33,053 bases of DNA, taken from the NCBI GenBank assembly GCA_905203555.1, contig CAJKWK010000027.1, forward strand, positions 1 to 33,053. Direction: 5' to 3'. Shown piece after piece: positions 1-8,080 of the stretch. Source of the stretch: an uncultured Lachnospiraceae bacterium (GTDB taxonomy: Bacteria > Bacillota > Clostridia > Lachnospirales > Lachnospiraceae). How positions within the stretch are numbered: the stretch's first letter is position 1; each line of letters begins with the position of its first letter. A program made the translations under genes and the position numbers. A model generated the notes under the pieces. That model was not told where the DNA came from, made no database searches, and worked only from the letters and a program-made list of their open reading frames with translations.

Positions 1-71
1 AAACACATCCGGCAGTTTCTGCCACTATAATTCCTACAGTAAATTTACGCCGCCATTTTTGTTAGAAAGCA

Positions 72-100
72 TTGTTTAATTTATATCAAAATGTTATAAT
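72..100 (+). promoter_or_regulatory. Promoter of the cooC/hgdB operon
   Basis: A -35-like TTGTTT (72-77) and a perfect -10 TATAAT (95-100) are separated by 17 bp. A TG one base upstream of the -10 makes it an extended -10 element. The predicted start near 107 leaves a leader of about 45 nt before the ATG at 152. No other good promoter is seen before 5600, so it probably drives all six genes to the terminator at 5561. Confidence 0.65.
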
Positions 101-151
101 TGAAACAGACTTTTCGTGCAAAATAGACAAACAGAAAGAAGGAGTTGGAAG

Positions 152-916
152 ATGAGCAGAGACACAAAGATTATTGCATTGACAGGAAAAGGCGGTGTTG
201 GAAAGACATCTATTTCAGCCGCTTTGGTAAAACTGCTTGTAGAAGAATTTCCTGAAAAGAAAATTCTGGCAATCGATGCAGATCCGGCAATTGGACTTGC
301 GACTGCGCTTGGGATTGAGCCGGAACTGACATTGGATGATATTCGCAATGAAATTGTTGCGAATGTGGAGGGCGGAAAGACACAGGAGGCCATGGAGCTT
401 TTGTCTGAATCTAGGTATAAGATTGCAGAAGCGGTTGTGGAAAAGGACGGATTTGCATTTTTGGCGATTGGAAGACCGGAGTCGGCAGGCTGTTACTGCA
501 GGGTGAATTCCTATTTAAAAGATGTAATTACAATGATTTCCGGACAGTTTGATTATGTTGTGATTGACGGGGAGGCAGGAATCGAACAGATTAATCGGAG
601 AGTAATGGAAAAGGTTACGCATCTGCTGTTGATTTCTGATACGAGCAAGAAGGGATTGGAAGTCATCAAGACGATTGAGAGTGTAGCATCGGAGCTGGTT
701 CAGTACGATGAGATCGGTCTGATCGTGAATCGGGTGGAGGATGAGTCCATGCTGGAAACATTAAACACTCGCGGTCTGGAGCTTTTGGCGGCGATCCCGT
801 CAGATAAGACTCTGGCAATGTATGATTTTGAAGGAAAGTGTATCACAGATCTGCCGGATGAATCGCCGGTTGTGGTACATGTGCGTAAGGCGATGCAGAA
901 TTTTGGGATTTTGTAA
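152..916 (+). CDS. CooC/AcsF-like MinD-family ATPase
   Basis: A 254-aa P-loop ATPase of the MinD/SIMIBI class. The deviant Walker A GKGGVGKT is at residues 12-19, DADPA at 43-47, and a GCYC motif places cysteines at 114 and 116. In CooC, the factor that loads nickel into CO dehydrogenase, and AcsF, which serves acetyl-CoA synthase, a CxC at this position binds metal across the dimer. That pair argues for a metal-insertion ATPase over a MinD or ParA protein. The start is ATG 152 because AAGGAG (139-144) sits 7 nt upstream; a GTG at 116 would extend the frame but has no ribosome site. It is the first gene of an operon with HgdB/HgdC-type genes and an AcsB-like fragment, so its client may be a protein of this operon. 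Nickel specificity is inferred. Confidence 0.85.
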   Translation: MSRDTKIIALTGKGGVGKTSISAALVKLLVEEFPEKKILAIDADPAIGLATALGIEPELTLDDIRNEIVANVEGGKTQEAMELLSESRYKIAEAVVEKDGFAFLAIGRPESAGCYCRVNSYLKDVITMISGQFDYVVIDGEAGIEQINRRVMEKVTHLLLISDTSKKGLEVIKTIESVASELVQYDEIGLIVNRVEDESMLETLNTRGLELLAAIPSDKTLAMYDFEGKCITDLPDESPVVVHVRKAMQNFGIL

Positions 917-927
917 AGGAGACTCTT

Positions 928-2139
928 ATGAAAGATTTAAAACATATGATATTTTTTGAGCAGCTGCTGGACAGTGCGTATAATGATCTGGTTCGGGAAG
1001 CACAGTCACAGGATCGGGTGGCAGTGGGATATACGTGTTTTCACATTCCGGAGGTGTTGTTGAATCTGGATAATTGTTTTTCGGTTAGATTGAGAGCGCC
1101 GTATATGGGTTCAACGGAGATTGCTACTTATTATCTGGCAAGCAGTTCGTGTGAATTTTCCAGAGCGTTGCTGGAGCGGGCGATAGAAGGCGGTTTTCAG
1201 TTTTTAGATGCCATTGCAGGAGTGGATATCTGTGAATGTATGAACCGTTGTTATGAAAATATGGAACTTTTGGAGATTCAAGGAAAGAATAAAGATCAGT
1301 TCTTTATCAGTTATGTAGATGTGCCGGGAAAGGATGAAGAGATTACGGTGGAGCATGTGGTAGAACAACTTCAGCGAAAAGTATTGAATCCTCTTCACGA
1401 ACGTTACGGAACAGATATTTCGGATGCGGCTATTCGAAAAGCAGTGGAGAAACACAATGAGATCTGTCGGATCATTACGGAGATCGGAGAGATGCGTAAG
1501 GCTGAGAATCCGGTGATTACCGGGGCGGAATTCCATAAGATTGTGCTTGCTACATATGTATGCCCGAAAGATTTGCTTTTGGATAAATTGTATGAAACTC
1601 TGGAAGAGTTGAAAACAAGGGAACCGGACAAAAAATCTCCGTTTAGAGCACGTGTGGTAATCGTCGGAGGAGAGATTGACGATCCGGATATGATTGAACT
1701 GGTGGAAGACAGCGGTGCTTATGTTGCAGCGGACCGATTCTGTTATGGTTCTATTCCGGGAAGAAAAGAGATTCCTTTGCGTGATGATGAGGATGCGTTG
1801 ACTCAGATCGTGCGTTTTAATATTGAGGAAACAGCATGTCCGCGTTATGTTACCCCGAATAAGATTAAGTTCCGTCAAGATCAGGCGGCAAAACTGGTGG
1901 AGGAATATCATGCAGATGGGATTATCTATGAGCAGATGAAATTCTGTTCTTATTGGTCCTTTGAGCGGACACTGCAGAGTCATGTGCTGGCGGAAGAATA
2001 TCAGATTCCGACATTGTCGATCGACCGTCCGTATCAGGCGAAGTCTAGTGGACAGTTGAGGACGAGGGTGCAGGCATTTGTGGAAAGTCTGGAGATTAAG
2101 AAGATCAAAGCGCGCAGAGAAAAGGAGGCCGGACAATGA
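928..2139 (+). CDS. HgdB/BcrC-family iron-sulfur protein, subunit 1
   Basis: A 403-aa protein of the 2-hydroxyacyl-CoA dehydratase / benzoyl-CoA reductase family (also the double-cubane cluster proteins). These bind a low-potential iron-sulfur cluster that receives an electron from an ATP-hydrolysing activator. Candidate cluster ligands are C37 in a CFHIPE motif (family pattern C-x3-P-E), C75 in SSSCEF, C102/C104 in DICEC, and C340 in MKFCSYW near the C-terminus. AGGAG lies 7 nt before the ATG, 11 nt after the ATPase gene. The stop overlaps the next ATG (ATGA), indicating translational coupling and probably a fixed complex with the following protein. The substrate cannot be read from sequence. 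No CoA-transferase or acyl-CoA dehydrogenase gene is beside it, unlike amino acid fermentation clusters, so a classical dehydratase role is doubtful. Confidence 0.85.
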   Translation: MKDLKHMIFFEQLLDSAYNDLVREAQSQDRVAVGYTCFHIPEVLLNLDNCFSVRLRAPYMGSTEIATYYLASSSCEFSRALLERAIEGGFQFLDAIAGVDICECMNRCYENMELLEIQGKNKDQFFISYVDVPGKDEEITVEHVVEQLQRKVLNPLHERYGTDISDAAIRKAVEKHNEICRIITEIGEMRKAENPVITGAEFHKIVLATYVCPKDLLLDKLYETLEELKTREPDKKSPFRARVVIVGGEIDDPDMIELVEDSGAYVAADRFCYGSIPGRKEIPLRDDEDALTQIVRFNIEETACPRYVTPNKIKFRQDQAAKLVEEYHADGIIYEQMKFCSYWSFERTLQSHVLAEEYQIPTLSIDRPYQAKSSGQLRTRVQAFVESLEIKKIKARREKEAGQ

Positions 2140-3782
2140 AAAAGCAATCGTTTTTTGGAAAACTCAAAGAAGCAGCTCCGGGTATCGTCAAGGATATCAA
2201 ACATTATGCGAAACCGAGAGTGAAGCTGCATAACGAAGGTCTTGGAGATTACTACACAGAAGGATATCGAAGTCTGAATCAGAGAGAGTGGAAAGGGGCA
2301 AAGGATACGGCGTATGACTTTGCATCATGGTTAAAGGTATATGGATATATGGCTGTAACTTTGGGAAAGCATCCGGTTGCACTGGTAAAAGCGTTTGAGC
2401 GTTACCCTTGGATGTCGTCTTATCTGACGGTTGCGAATATGCTGGACCGCCATAAGTTAGGGCTCCGCGGCAATCAGCTCCGGTACACGCAGGAACAATT
2501 TTATGGCGTTGTACACAATTCCGTTGACGTTATAGTGAAAATTCTTGAACGTGATGAGAATTTAAATTCTCCGAAAAATAAACGAGCAGCAAAACTGCGG
2601 GCAAAGACAGTGATGTTTGATGAAATGACGCCGTCTATCATTATGGCGGGATTCCCTACGCTGGATTGGATTGATGTTGCCATGTCTCCGGTTTGTCTGC
2701 CGGGAGAAGTGGATCAGAATGCAAACGTAATTTATGTGGATGCGGCAGAGCGTATGGGTCTGGCAGCAGATGTATGTCCGCTGCCGTCAGCAGAGGTTGG
2801 CTGTGCGATTATGGACGATTATCCGCAGGTGGGAAGTTCTTTTATTACCAGTTCCATGCCATGTGACGGCTCTCTTGGCGCCGCATTGTTTATGGATCGT
2901 TACATGAAGAATGTACCGAGTTTCACATTGACACCGCCGCAGCGGTTTAATGAGCCTGAGACCAATGCATATGCGGTAAAAGATTTGAAAAATTGTATTA
3001 AGTTTATTGAAGATACTTATAATGTAAAATGGGATTGGAATGCATTTTGGCAGAAGGCATCTGAGTATAACCGGACAACACAGTGTATGCTGGATAAATG
3101 GGATGTCAACTGTACTCCGTATCCACAGGTCATCGGAAGCGCTCTTTCTTTACAGAGAGAGTATGAATTTCAGACGGCAGCCTGCTTAGATCCATTCCTT
3201 ACAAGGCAGGATGAAAAGGTCAATGAAATGATGCTGAAAGGGTATGAGGAAGATAAGGCGGCAGATCGCAGAGATTATAAGTACCGCGCGATCGTATGGT
3301 GCTGTCCGGCGCATTATTATACGCATTTTACAACATGGGCAGAGCATACGTGGGGCATTCGTACATTGGTCGATATGGAAAGTATGCTGAGTTATCATTT
3401 CTATCATATCGGAGATGAAGAACAGGCGTTGGTTGATATGGCGATGGCTTATGAGCGGATGATGATGCGATCACACAGTAACGGCGGATATATCAATGCA
3501 TTGGATGAATGTTGGAAGATGTGCGAGAAGTTCAATGCAAATATTGTTATTATGTACGATCATGTATCTTGTAAGAACTTTGGCGGATTACATGGATTAT
3601 TTGAAGATCAGGCAAGAGAACGCGGAATTCACCTGATCTGGGTACAGCATGATTTGATGGATCCGAGAACAGTTTCAAGGAAAGCAATGCGTGACGCTGT
3701 AAACAAATATATGTCTACTGTATTTCGCGAGACACCACTGGATGAGACCTATTTGGACTACAGTGATGAATTGACATGGTAG
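2136..3782 (+). CDS. HgdB-family iron-sulfur protein, long subunit 2
   Basis: A 548-aa protein, much longer than the usual family size of about 380-430 aa, assigned to the 2-hydroxyacyl-CoA dehydratase D-component family by context and by its central and C-terminal pattern. Cysteine-containing motifs include SPVCLPGEVD, DVCPLPSAEVGC and SSMPCDGS in the middle, and WCCPAHYYTHFT and HVSCKNFGGLHG nearer the end. AAGGAGG (2122-2128) precedes the ATG, which overlaps the stop of subunit 1 by 4 nt. The two proteins differ strongly, so they probably form a heterodimer. The roughly 130-residue N-terminal part, rich in aromatic residues and containing GLGDYYTEGYRS, is not one I recognise in characterised dehydratases. 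The end of the gene is part of a 29-bp-period duplication that runs past the stop codon. Confidence 0.75.
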   Translation: MKKQSFFGKLKEAAPGIVKDIKHYAKPRVKLHNEGLGDYYTEGYRSLNQREWKGAKDTAYDFASWLKVYGYMAVTLGKHPVALVKAFERYPWMSSYLTVANMLDRHKLGLRGNQLRYTQEQFYGVVHNSVDVIVKILERDENLNSPKNKRAAKLRAKTVMFDEMTPSIIMAGFPTLDWIDVAMSPVCLPGEVDQNANVIYVDAAERMGLAADVCPLPSAEVGCAIMDDYPQVGSSFITSSMPCDGSLGAALFMDRYMKNVPSFTLTPPQRFNEPETNAYAVKDLKNCIKFIEDTYNVKWDWNAFWQKASEYNRTTQCMLDKWDVNCTPYPQVIGSALSLQREYEFQTAACLDPFLTRQDEKVNEMMLKGYEEDKAADRRDYKYRAIVWCCPAHYYTHFTTWAEHTWGIRTLVDMESMLSYHFYHIGDEEQALVDMAMAYERMMMRSHSNGGYINALDECWKMCEKFNANIVIMYDHVSCKNFGGLHGLFEDQARERGIHLIWVQHDLMDPRTVSRKAMRDAVNKYMSTVFRETPLDETYLDYSDELTW

Positions 3783-3823
3783 AAATCTGAGCAGATAAAT
3801 TGACATGGTGGAAATCTGAGCAG
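3769..3823 (+). repeat. 26-bp direct repeat spanning the stop codon of the long HgdB gene
   Basis: Two copies (3769-3794 and 3798-3823) with a period of 29 bp differ at one base. In the first copy TAG is the stop codon of the upstream gene; in the second the same position reads TGG. The second copy lies in the 72-bp gap before the activator gene. It looks like a recent local duplication that lengthened an otherwise tight intergenic gap. Confidence 0.9.
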
Positions 3824-3854
3824 AAAGAGCAGATAAAAACAGGAGGTTGAAAGG

Positions 3855-4646
3855 ATGAAATATTTCGGTGGATGTGATGTAGGTTCTACTTATACAAAAA
3901 CAGTGATTCTGGATGAAGAAGGGAAAATCGTAGCAGCAAATACAATTAAGAGTAAGATTAACAGTGCGGAGAGTGCAAAAGCTGGTTTGGAGCAGGCATT
4001 GAGTGAGGCTGGTCTGAAGGAAGTTTCAGATCTTACATATTTGATTGGAACCGGATATGGCCGGAACAAGGTGCCGCAGGCGGATGAAAATATTTCTGAG
4101 ATCAGTTGTCATGCAATGGGGGTACATGTGACAGACCCAGCCGTTCGTGCAATCATTGATATCGGAGGACAGGATGTGAAGGGAATCGCAGTGGATACAG
4201 ATGGAACTGTTAAGACGTTTGCAATGAATGATAAGTGCGCTGCCGGAACCGGAAGATTTTTTGAATCTATGGCAAATGCTTTTGAATTATCCTTGGAAGA
4301 GTTTTCAAAATTAAGTCTGACTGCAGAGAATGTCATTCCGATTACGGCACAATGTACGGTTTTTGCAGAGTCAGAGGTTATTACACTGGTAGGTGAGGGA
4401 AAACCGAGAAACGAGATAGCGGCAGGTATTCAGCAGGCAGTTGCAAAACGTTGCTTTGTGATGGCGAAAAAAGCCGGAGCTAAGGATGCGATTACTTTGA
4501 CAGGCGGCTGCGCAAAGAACCAGGGATTAAAAGCTGCTATTGAGAAAGTACTTCGGATGAAGGTGATTGAATTGAAAACAGACCCACAGTTGATGGGAGC
4601 TCTTGGAGCAGCAGAATATGCAAGACAAAAAGGACTGGATTTGTAG
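3855..4646 (+). CDS. HgdC/BadG-type ATP-dependent activator (acyl-CoA dehydratase activase)
   Basis: A 263-aa ASKHA-fold ATPase. The phosphate-1 motif GGCDVGSTYTKT is at residues 5-16, and a second nucleotide motif, DIGGQDVKG, is at 102-110. The two cysteines that hold the subunit-bridging [4Fe-4S] cluster in this family are present: C128 in NDKCAAGTGRF and C167 in ITAQCTVFAES, almost exactly where they lie in the Acidaminococcus activator. Family role: the homodimer uses ATP to push one low-potential electron into an HgdB-type partner. The two HgdB-like proteins just upstream are the obvious acceptors. AGGAGG (3841-3846) lies 8 nt before the ATG. Length matches the single-domain activators rather than the roughly 1400-aa fused form. 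Confidence 0.93.
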   Translation: MKYFGGCDVGSTYTKTVILDEEGKIVAANTIKSKINSAESAKAGLEQALSEAGLKEVSDLTYLIGTGYGRNKVPQADENISEISCHAMGVHVTDPAVRAIIDIGGQDVKGIAVDTDGTVKTFAMNDKCAAGTGRFFESMANAFELSLEEFSKLSLTAENVIPITAQCTVFAESEVITLVGEGKPRNEIAAGIQQAVAKRCFVMAKKAGAKDAITLTGGCAKNQGLKAAIEKVLRMKVIELKTDPQLMGALGAAEYARQKGLDL

Positions 4647-4662
4647 GAAAGGAGCGTTTTCG

Positions 4663-4830
4663 ATGAAGAAAGTATTGAAATTTATCCTGAAACTGCTTAT
4701 GATTACTGCGGCAATTCTCGGTCTGTTGTTTGCAGTTTATATGACGAATGCAGATTCCAAGCTGGTTGAGTTTATCTATGACAAACTGGCAAAATATCAT
4801 GAGTCAAAGAAGGTAGAGGATCGTATTTAG
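4663..4830 (+). CDS. Small single-pass membrane protein (55 aa)
   Basis: The start is ATG 4663 with AGGAAAGGAG (4645-4654) 8 nt upstream; an in-frame ATG at 4603 would overlap the activator gene and lacks a ribosome site. The protein has a basic N-terminus, one hydrophobic segment at about residues 8-27, then a charged tail rich in Lys and Glu with no cysteines. Predicted orientation is N-in with the tail outside, or a signal-anchor. It lies 16 nt after the activator gene and 2 nt before the AcsB-like gene, so it is cotranscribed. Function is unknown; it could tether the complex to the membrane. Not recognised as a named family. Confidence 0.7.
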   Translation: MKKVLKFILKLLMITAAILGLLFAVYMTNADSKLVEFIYDKLAKYHESKKVEDRI

Positions 4831-4832
4831 CA

Positions 4833-5546
4833 ATGCAGGTATATGACAAAGTAATCAGAACAACAGAAGAACTATTGGCGCCTTTTTCGGTGCGGGATCT
4901 GACGGAAAAGCCGGCAAAACGCTGGCCGCTGTTAACGGAAAATGAATTTCTTCTTCGCAATGAAGTCGCTTTTGAACTGGGAGACCGGATGGAACCGGGC
5001 ACTTGTTACCAGGCAGTGACTTCGACCGAACACTTAGTCGGAGAAGATAAGATTCTTCTGTACGGACCGGATTTGCAGGAGATTAAGGGAAATGTTCCGT
5101 TTACGCGAATTACTTGGATGCAGATGGAGCCGGAGGAAAATCAGGATAAGGCGTATCGGCAGATAAAGAAACTGGAATTTGCCAGATTTAAAATGATTCC
5201 CAAGGGGTATATGATGCTTTCGTCCAGTATGGAACAGAAAGAGCAGGTACGAGTAAGCAAACAGGCAATACAAAATGGACTTGATTTTGCGACCATTGGG
5301 CATATGCTTATAGATAAGTATAAAAATGAATTTGGAATCAAGCACGTACAGGTTTTGTTTATTACGGAAAAGCTGCCGGTGATTTCGCAGTTGATCGAAC
5401 AGGGGAAGAAGGTAGATGAGATTACCAATGCATTTGATCATATTCTAAAAAATATTATTTTGGATTGTGATCTTTGTCCTCTTCATCCAATCTGTGATGA
5501 TGTAGAAGAATTGCGAAAGATTCACTTTGAAGTCAAACAAAAATAA
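4833..5546 (+). CDS. Free-standing acetyl-CoA synthase (AcsB/CdhC) middle-domain protein
   Basis: A 237-aa protein that, from memory of the Moorella AcsB sequence, aligns with its central region. DKILLYGPDLQEI (72-84) matches the AcsB stretch with IEVIGPDIDQI, and RVSKQAIQNGL through VQVLFIT (140-178) matches RVSKDAVAKGF through VQVTIFT. The C-terminus has C212, C215 and C221 (CDLCPLHPIC), corresponding to the first CxxC and following Cys of the AcsB A-cluster region. The protein then stops: the rest of the A-cluster domain and the N-terminal CODH-contacting domain are absent. It therefore cannot be an acetyl-CoA synthase on its own, but could be a scaffold, electron-transfer or metal-binding partner. 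The ribosome site is weak and the start lies 2 nt after the previous stop, suggesting coupled translation. Last gene of the operon. Confidence 0.75.
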   Translation: MQVYDKVIRTTEELLAPFSVRDLTEKPAKRWPLLTENEFLLRNEVAFELGDRMEPGTCYQAVTSTEHLVGEDKILLYGPDLQEIKGNVPFTRITWMQMEPEENQDKAYRQIKKLEFARFKMIPKGYMMLSSSMEQKEQVRVSKQAIQNGLDFATIGHMLIDKYKNEFGIKHVQVLFITEKLPVISQLIEQGKKVDEITNAFDHILKNIILDCDLCPLHPICDDVEELRKIHFEVKQK

Positions 5547-5560
5547 GATAAAAGTCAGGA

Positions 5561-5616
5561 AAAGCCATTAGATTATAAGAGAAAATAAAAAAAGCTCTTA
5601 TATTTAATGGCTTTTT
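5561..5616 (+). terminator. Intrinsic terminator of the cooC/hgdB/AcsB-like operon
   Basis: AAAGCCATTA (5561-5570) pairs with TAATGGCTTT (5605-5614), and TATAAGAG (5574-5581) pairs with CTCTTATA (5595-5602). The loop is A-rich and a T-run ends at 5616. It begins 15 nt after the AcsB-like stop codon. Confidence 0.8.
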
Positions 5617-5693
5617 GCGCTATACTATAAAGTTGGTAAAATTAATGAAAACGTAGATTCTCTACCCAGAAAGGAAAACAGGGGGAATGCAAG

Positions 5694-7067
5694 ATGAGTG
5701 AAATAAAACAAAAGAAGAGTCGATATGAAATCGATATGTGTAATGGATCAGTTATGGATAAATTGATATCTTTTTCGATACCTTTGATGTTATCCGGTAT
5801 TTTGCAGCTATTGTTTAATGCGGTTGACATTATTGTTGTAGGAAGGTTTACAGGAAGTTATGCGCTGGCGGCTGTCGGTTCTACGACAGCATTGATCAAT
5901 GTATTTACCAATTTATTTATTGGGGTTTCTTTAGGGGCAAATGTTCTTGCGGCACGTTTTTATGCGTCAGGGCGAGAACGTGAAATGTCTGAGACCGTAC
6001 ATACAGCAATCACTTTTGCACTATTAAGTGGTATTGTGATGGTATTTGTGGGACTTTTATTTTCCAGAGGCGCGTTGGAACTGATGGATACTCCGCAGGA
6101 TGTAATCGATCAGTCTACATTGTATATGCGGATATATTTCGCAGGAATGCCGTTTTTTATGGTTTATAATTATGGAGCGGCAATTTTAAGAGCAGTTGGA
6201 GATACGAAACGTCCGCTTTTGTTTTTAATTGTTGCGGGTGTCACAAATGCGTTACTCAATCTATTTTTGGTTATCGTAATGCATCTGGGTGTTGCGGGAG
6301 TCGCAATTGCAACGGTCATTGCACAGATGATTTCTTGTATATTGGTGCTCCGGTGTCTGTACAAAACAGATAGCTGTTATCAATTGCGCTTTTCTAAATT
6401 GATGTTGAAATGGAGATATTTGAAACAGATCTTTCAAGTTGGAATTCCGGCGGGGATTCAGAGTACGGTCATTAATTTTTCAAATGTACTCTTACAGTCA
6501 TCCGTAAACTCATTTGGTTCTATAGCAATGGCAGGATATACGGCTGCCAATAATATTTTCGGTTTCTTATTTGCCTCGGTAAATTCCATTACGCAGGCAT
6601 GTATGAGTTTTACCAGCCAGAATTATGGAGTTGGAAAATGGAAACGGATGGATAAGGTTCTGCGCAACTGTATCTTGTTGTCTGTAATCGTATCCCTTGT
6701 GCTTGGCGGAGGTTCTTATTTGTTTGGACCGGAATTACTGAAGATTTATACTTCTGATCAGGCCGTTATTCAGTGCGGAATGGAAATCCTGCTGTATACG
6801 ACAGTAACCTATTTTATGTGCGGTCTGATGGATCTGTTTCCAGGTGCATTGCGAGGTATGGGATATTCAGCAGTTCCAATGCTGTTGTCTATTGTTGGTA
6901 CAGTAGGAACCAGAGTCGCTTGGATCTTCTGGGTATTCCCAAAACATCGGGCATTGGATGTGCTTTTTATTTCCTATCCGGCATCCTGGCTTGTAACCAT
7001 AATCCTGCAAGTAATCTGCTATTACTTTGTACGGAAAAAGGTAAAAAACAAATTAAAACAAAATTAA
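5694..7067 (+). CDS. MATE-family multidrug/Na+ or H+ antiporter
   Basis: A 457-aa integral membrane protein with about 12 hydrophobic segments. The N-terminal half carries typical MATE features: IPLMLSGILQLLFNAVDIIVVGRF, and later ILRAVGDTKRPL followed by LNLFLVIVMHLGVAGVAIAT. The family uses ion gradients to export cationic or aromatic compounds. GGGGGA lies 7 nt before the ATG. The gene has its own region after the upstream terminator; a TATACT at 5621 may be part of its promoter, but the -35 is poor. The stop codon overlaps by 3 bp the stop of the convergent gene on the other strand. Substrate cannot be predicted. Confidence 0.92.
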   Translation: MSEIKQKKSRYEIDMCNGSVMDKLISFSIPLMLSGILQLLFNAVDIIVVGRFTGSYALAAVGSTTALINVFTNLFIGVSLGANVLAARFYASGREREMSETVHTAITFALLSGIVMVFVGLLFSRGALELMDTPQDVIDQSTLYMRIYFAGMPFFMVYNYGAAILRAVGDTKRPLLFLIVAGVTNALLNLFLVIVMHLGVAGVAIATVIAQMISCILVLRCLYKTDSCYQLRFSKLMLKWRYLKQIFQVGIPAGIQSTVINFSNVLLQSSVNSFGSIAMAGYTAANNIFGFLFASVNSITQACMSFTSQNYGVGKWKRMDKVLRNCILLSVIVSLVLGGGSYLFGPELLKIYTSDQAVIQCGMEILLYTTVTYFMCGLMDLFPGALRGMGYSAVPMLLSIVGTVGTRVAWIFWVFPKHRALDVLFISYPASWLVTIILQVICYYFVRKKVKNKLKQN

Positions 7068-7906
7068 AATAAAATGGATAAAAGGAGTCCTGCGATCGCA
7101 GAACATCCCCACAACGTTCCGAGTATTTTAAGAACACGTTTTTTATCCGGGCAAGTTTTAAAGAGAACAAACAGCCCCAGACCGGTGCTCGCACAAAGAC
7201 CGGAAACAAGTGATGCAAAACTCAAAATTCCTTCTCCGAAAAGCTGAGTAAGTAAAATGGATGCGGCACAGTTGGGAATCAATCCGATCACTGCGGTAAG
7301 CGCCGGCTGGAAGATGGAATTTTTTAATAAGAGAGATGCAAGTTTGGAAAATCCAATTATCTCCAATAACAAATTCAACGCGAGGTTAAATATAAAAATA
7401 TAAAAAAACAGATTTATTGTATGCTGCAGTGCGTGCACAATGAGATTGTGATTGTGGTGGCAGCAGCCGGCATGGTGTTCCGGCAGTTCAGTTTCTTCCG
7501 CTGATTCGAAATATCCGGAAAAGAAAAAATCAAGAATATATCCGCAAGTGACAGCAATGATTCCTTTGCAGATCAGCAAAGTCGGAATGACACCTGAGTG
7601 TTCCGGCATTCCGAGTAAAATCAGGATCGCTTCGTCAGAAGAAGAGAGAAAAACTGCAAGCAATGTTCCGGGAGATATCAGAGAGGAAGCGAATAGATTT
7701 GCTCCCAGTACGGGAATTCCACATTCAGGAATACATCCCAGTAAACCTCCGAGAAACGGACCGGCTTTTCGAAAACGAATCAGCATCGTTTTGTTTAAAC
7801 GCCCGGAATACTTTTCCAATAGTTCCAATATTAGAAATGCAAGGAAAAGAAAAGGAAAAAGCCGCAGACTGTCGATCGCGGCATCTGTAATTAAATTAAT
7901 TAGCAT
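7064..7906 (-). CDS. ArsP_2-family 10-TM putative metal (manganese) exporter
   Basis: A 280-aa polytopic membrane protein with the family signatures GCIPECG (57-63), LSSSDEA (88-93) and the mirrored IPNCAAS in the second half, an inverted-repeat layout expected of this fold. Between the halves lies a His/Cys-rich cytoplasmic loop, HHAGCCHHNH (144-153), that could bind a transition metal. Members are annotated as putative heavy-metal or manganese exporters; the substrate here is not proven. I place the start at ATG 7906 because GAGGTGAT (7918-7911) is correctly spaced upstream; a GTG at 7915 would sit inside that ribosome site. The end overlaps the convergent MATE gene by 4 bp. Confidence 0.85.
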   Translation of the reverse strand: MLINLITDAAIDSLRLFPFLFLAFLILELLEKYSGRLNKTMLIRFRKAGPFLGGLLGCIPECGIPVLGANLFASSLISPGTLLAVFLSSSDEAILILLGMPEHSGVIPTLLICKGIIAVTCGYILDFFFSGYFESAEETELPEHHAGCCHHNHNLIVHALQHTINLFFYIFIFNLALNLLLEIIGFSKLASLLLKNSIFQPALTAVIGLIPNCAASILLTQLFGEGILSFASLVSGLCASTGLGLFVLFKTCPDKKRVLKILGTLWGCSAIAGLLLSILF

Positions 7907-8045
7907 GTCAATCACCTCGTCAATATATTGGTCTATTCTATCACAAAAATGTAAAAAAGGATACGTACGGTGTTAAAATTATATAATATTCCATGTTTGA
8001 AAGTTGGAGAAAGAAAAAATGATAGAAAAATTGAAAATGTTAAAT

Positions 8046-8074
8046 TTGACAATTCAAAAGTCTTTTGCTAGAAT
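8046..8074 (+). promoter_or_regulatory. Strong promoter of the antitoxin RNA
   Basis: A perfect TTGACA (8046-8051), a 17-bp spacer and TAGAAT (8069-8074) preceded by TGC (extended -10). No coding frame follows. The transcript would start near 8081 and end at the terminator at 8134-8178. Confidence 0.8.
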
Positions 8075-8080
8075 AAAGAT

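Noticed and set aside
1..25. Possible minus-strand gene start (GTG at 25 with AGGA upstream) running off the window edge
   Set aside because: Only eight codons are visible, so it cannot be told from chance.
1204..2136. Long minus-strand open frame of 310 codons
   Set aside because: It lies entirely antisense to the HgdB-family gene, has an odd composition rich in His, Arg, Cys and Phe, and no ribosome site; it is a shadow of the real gene.
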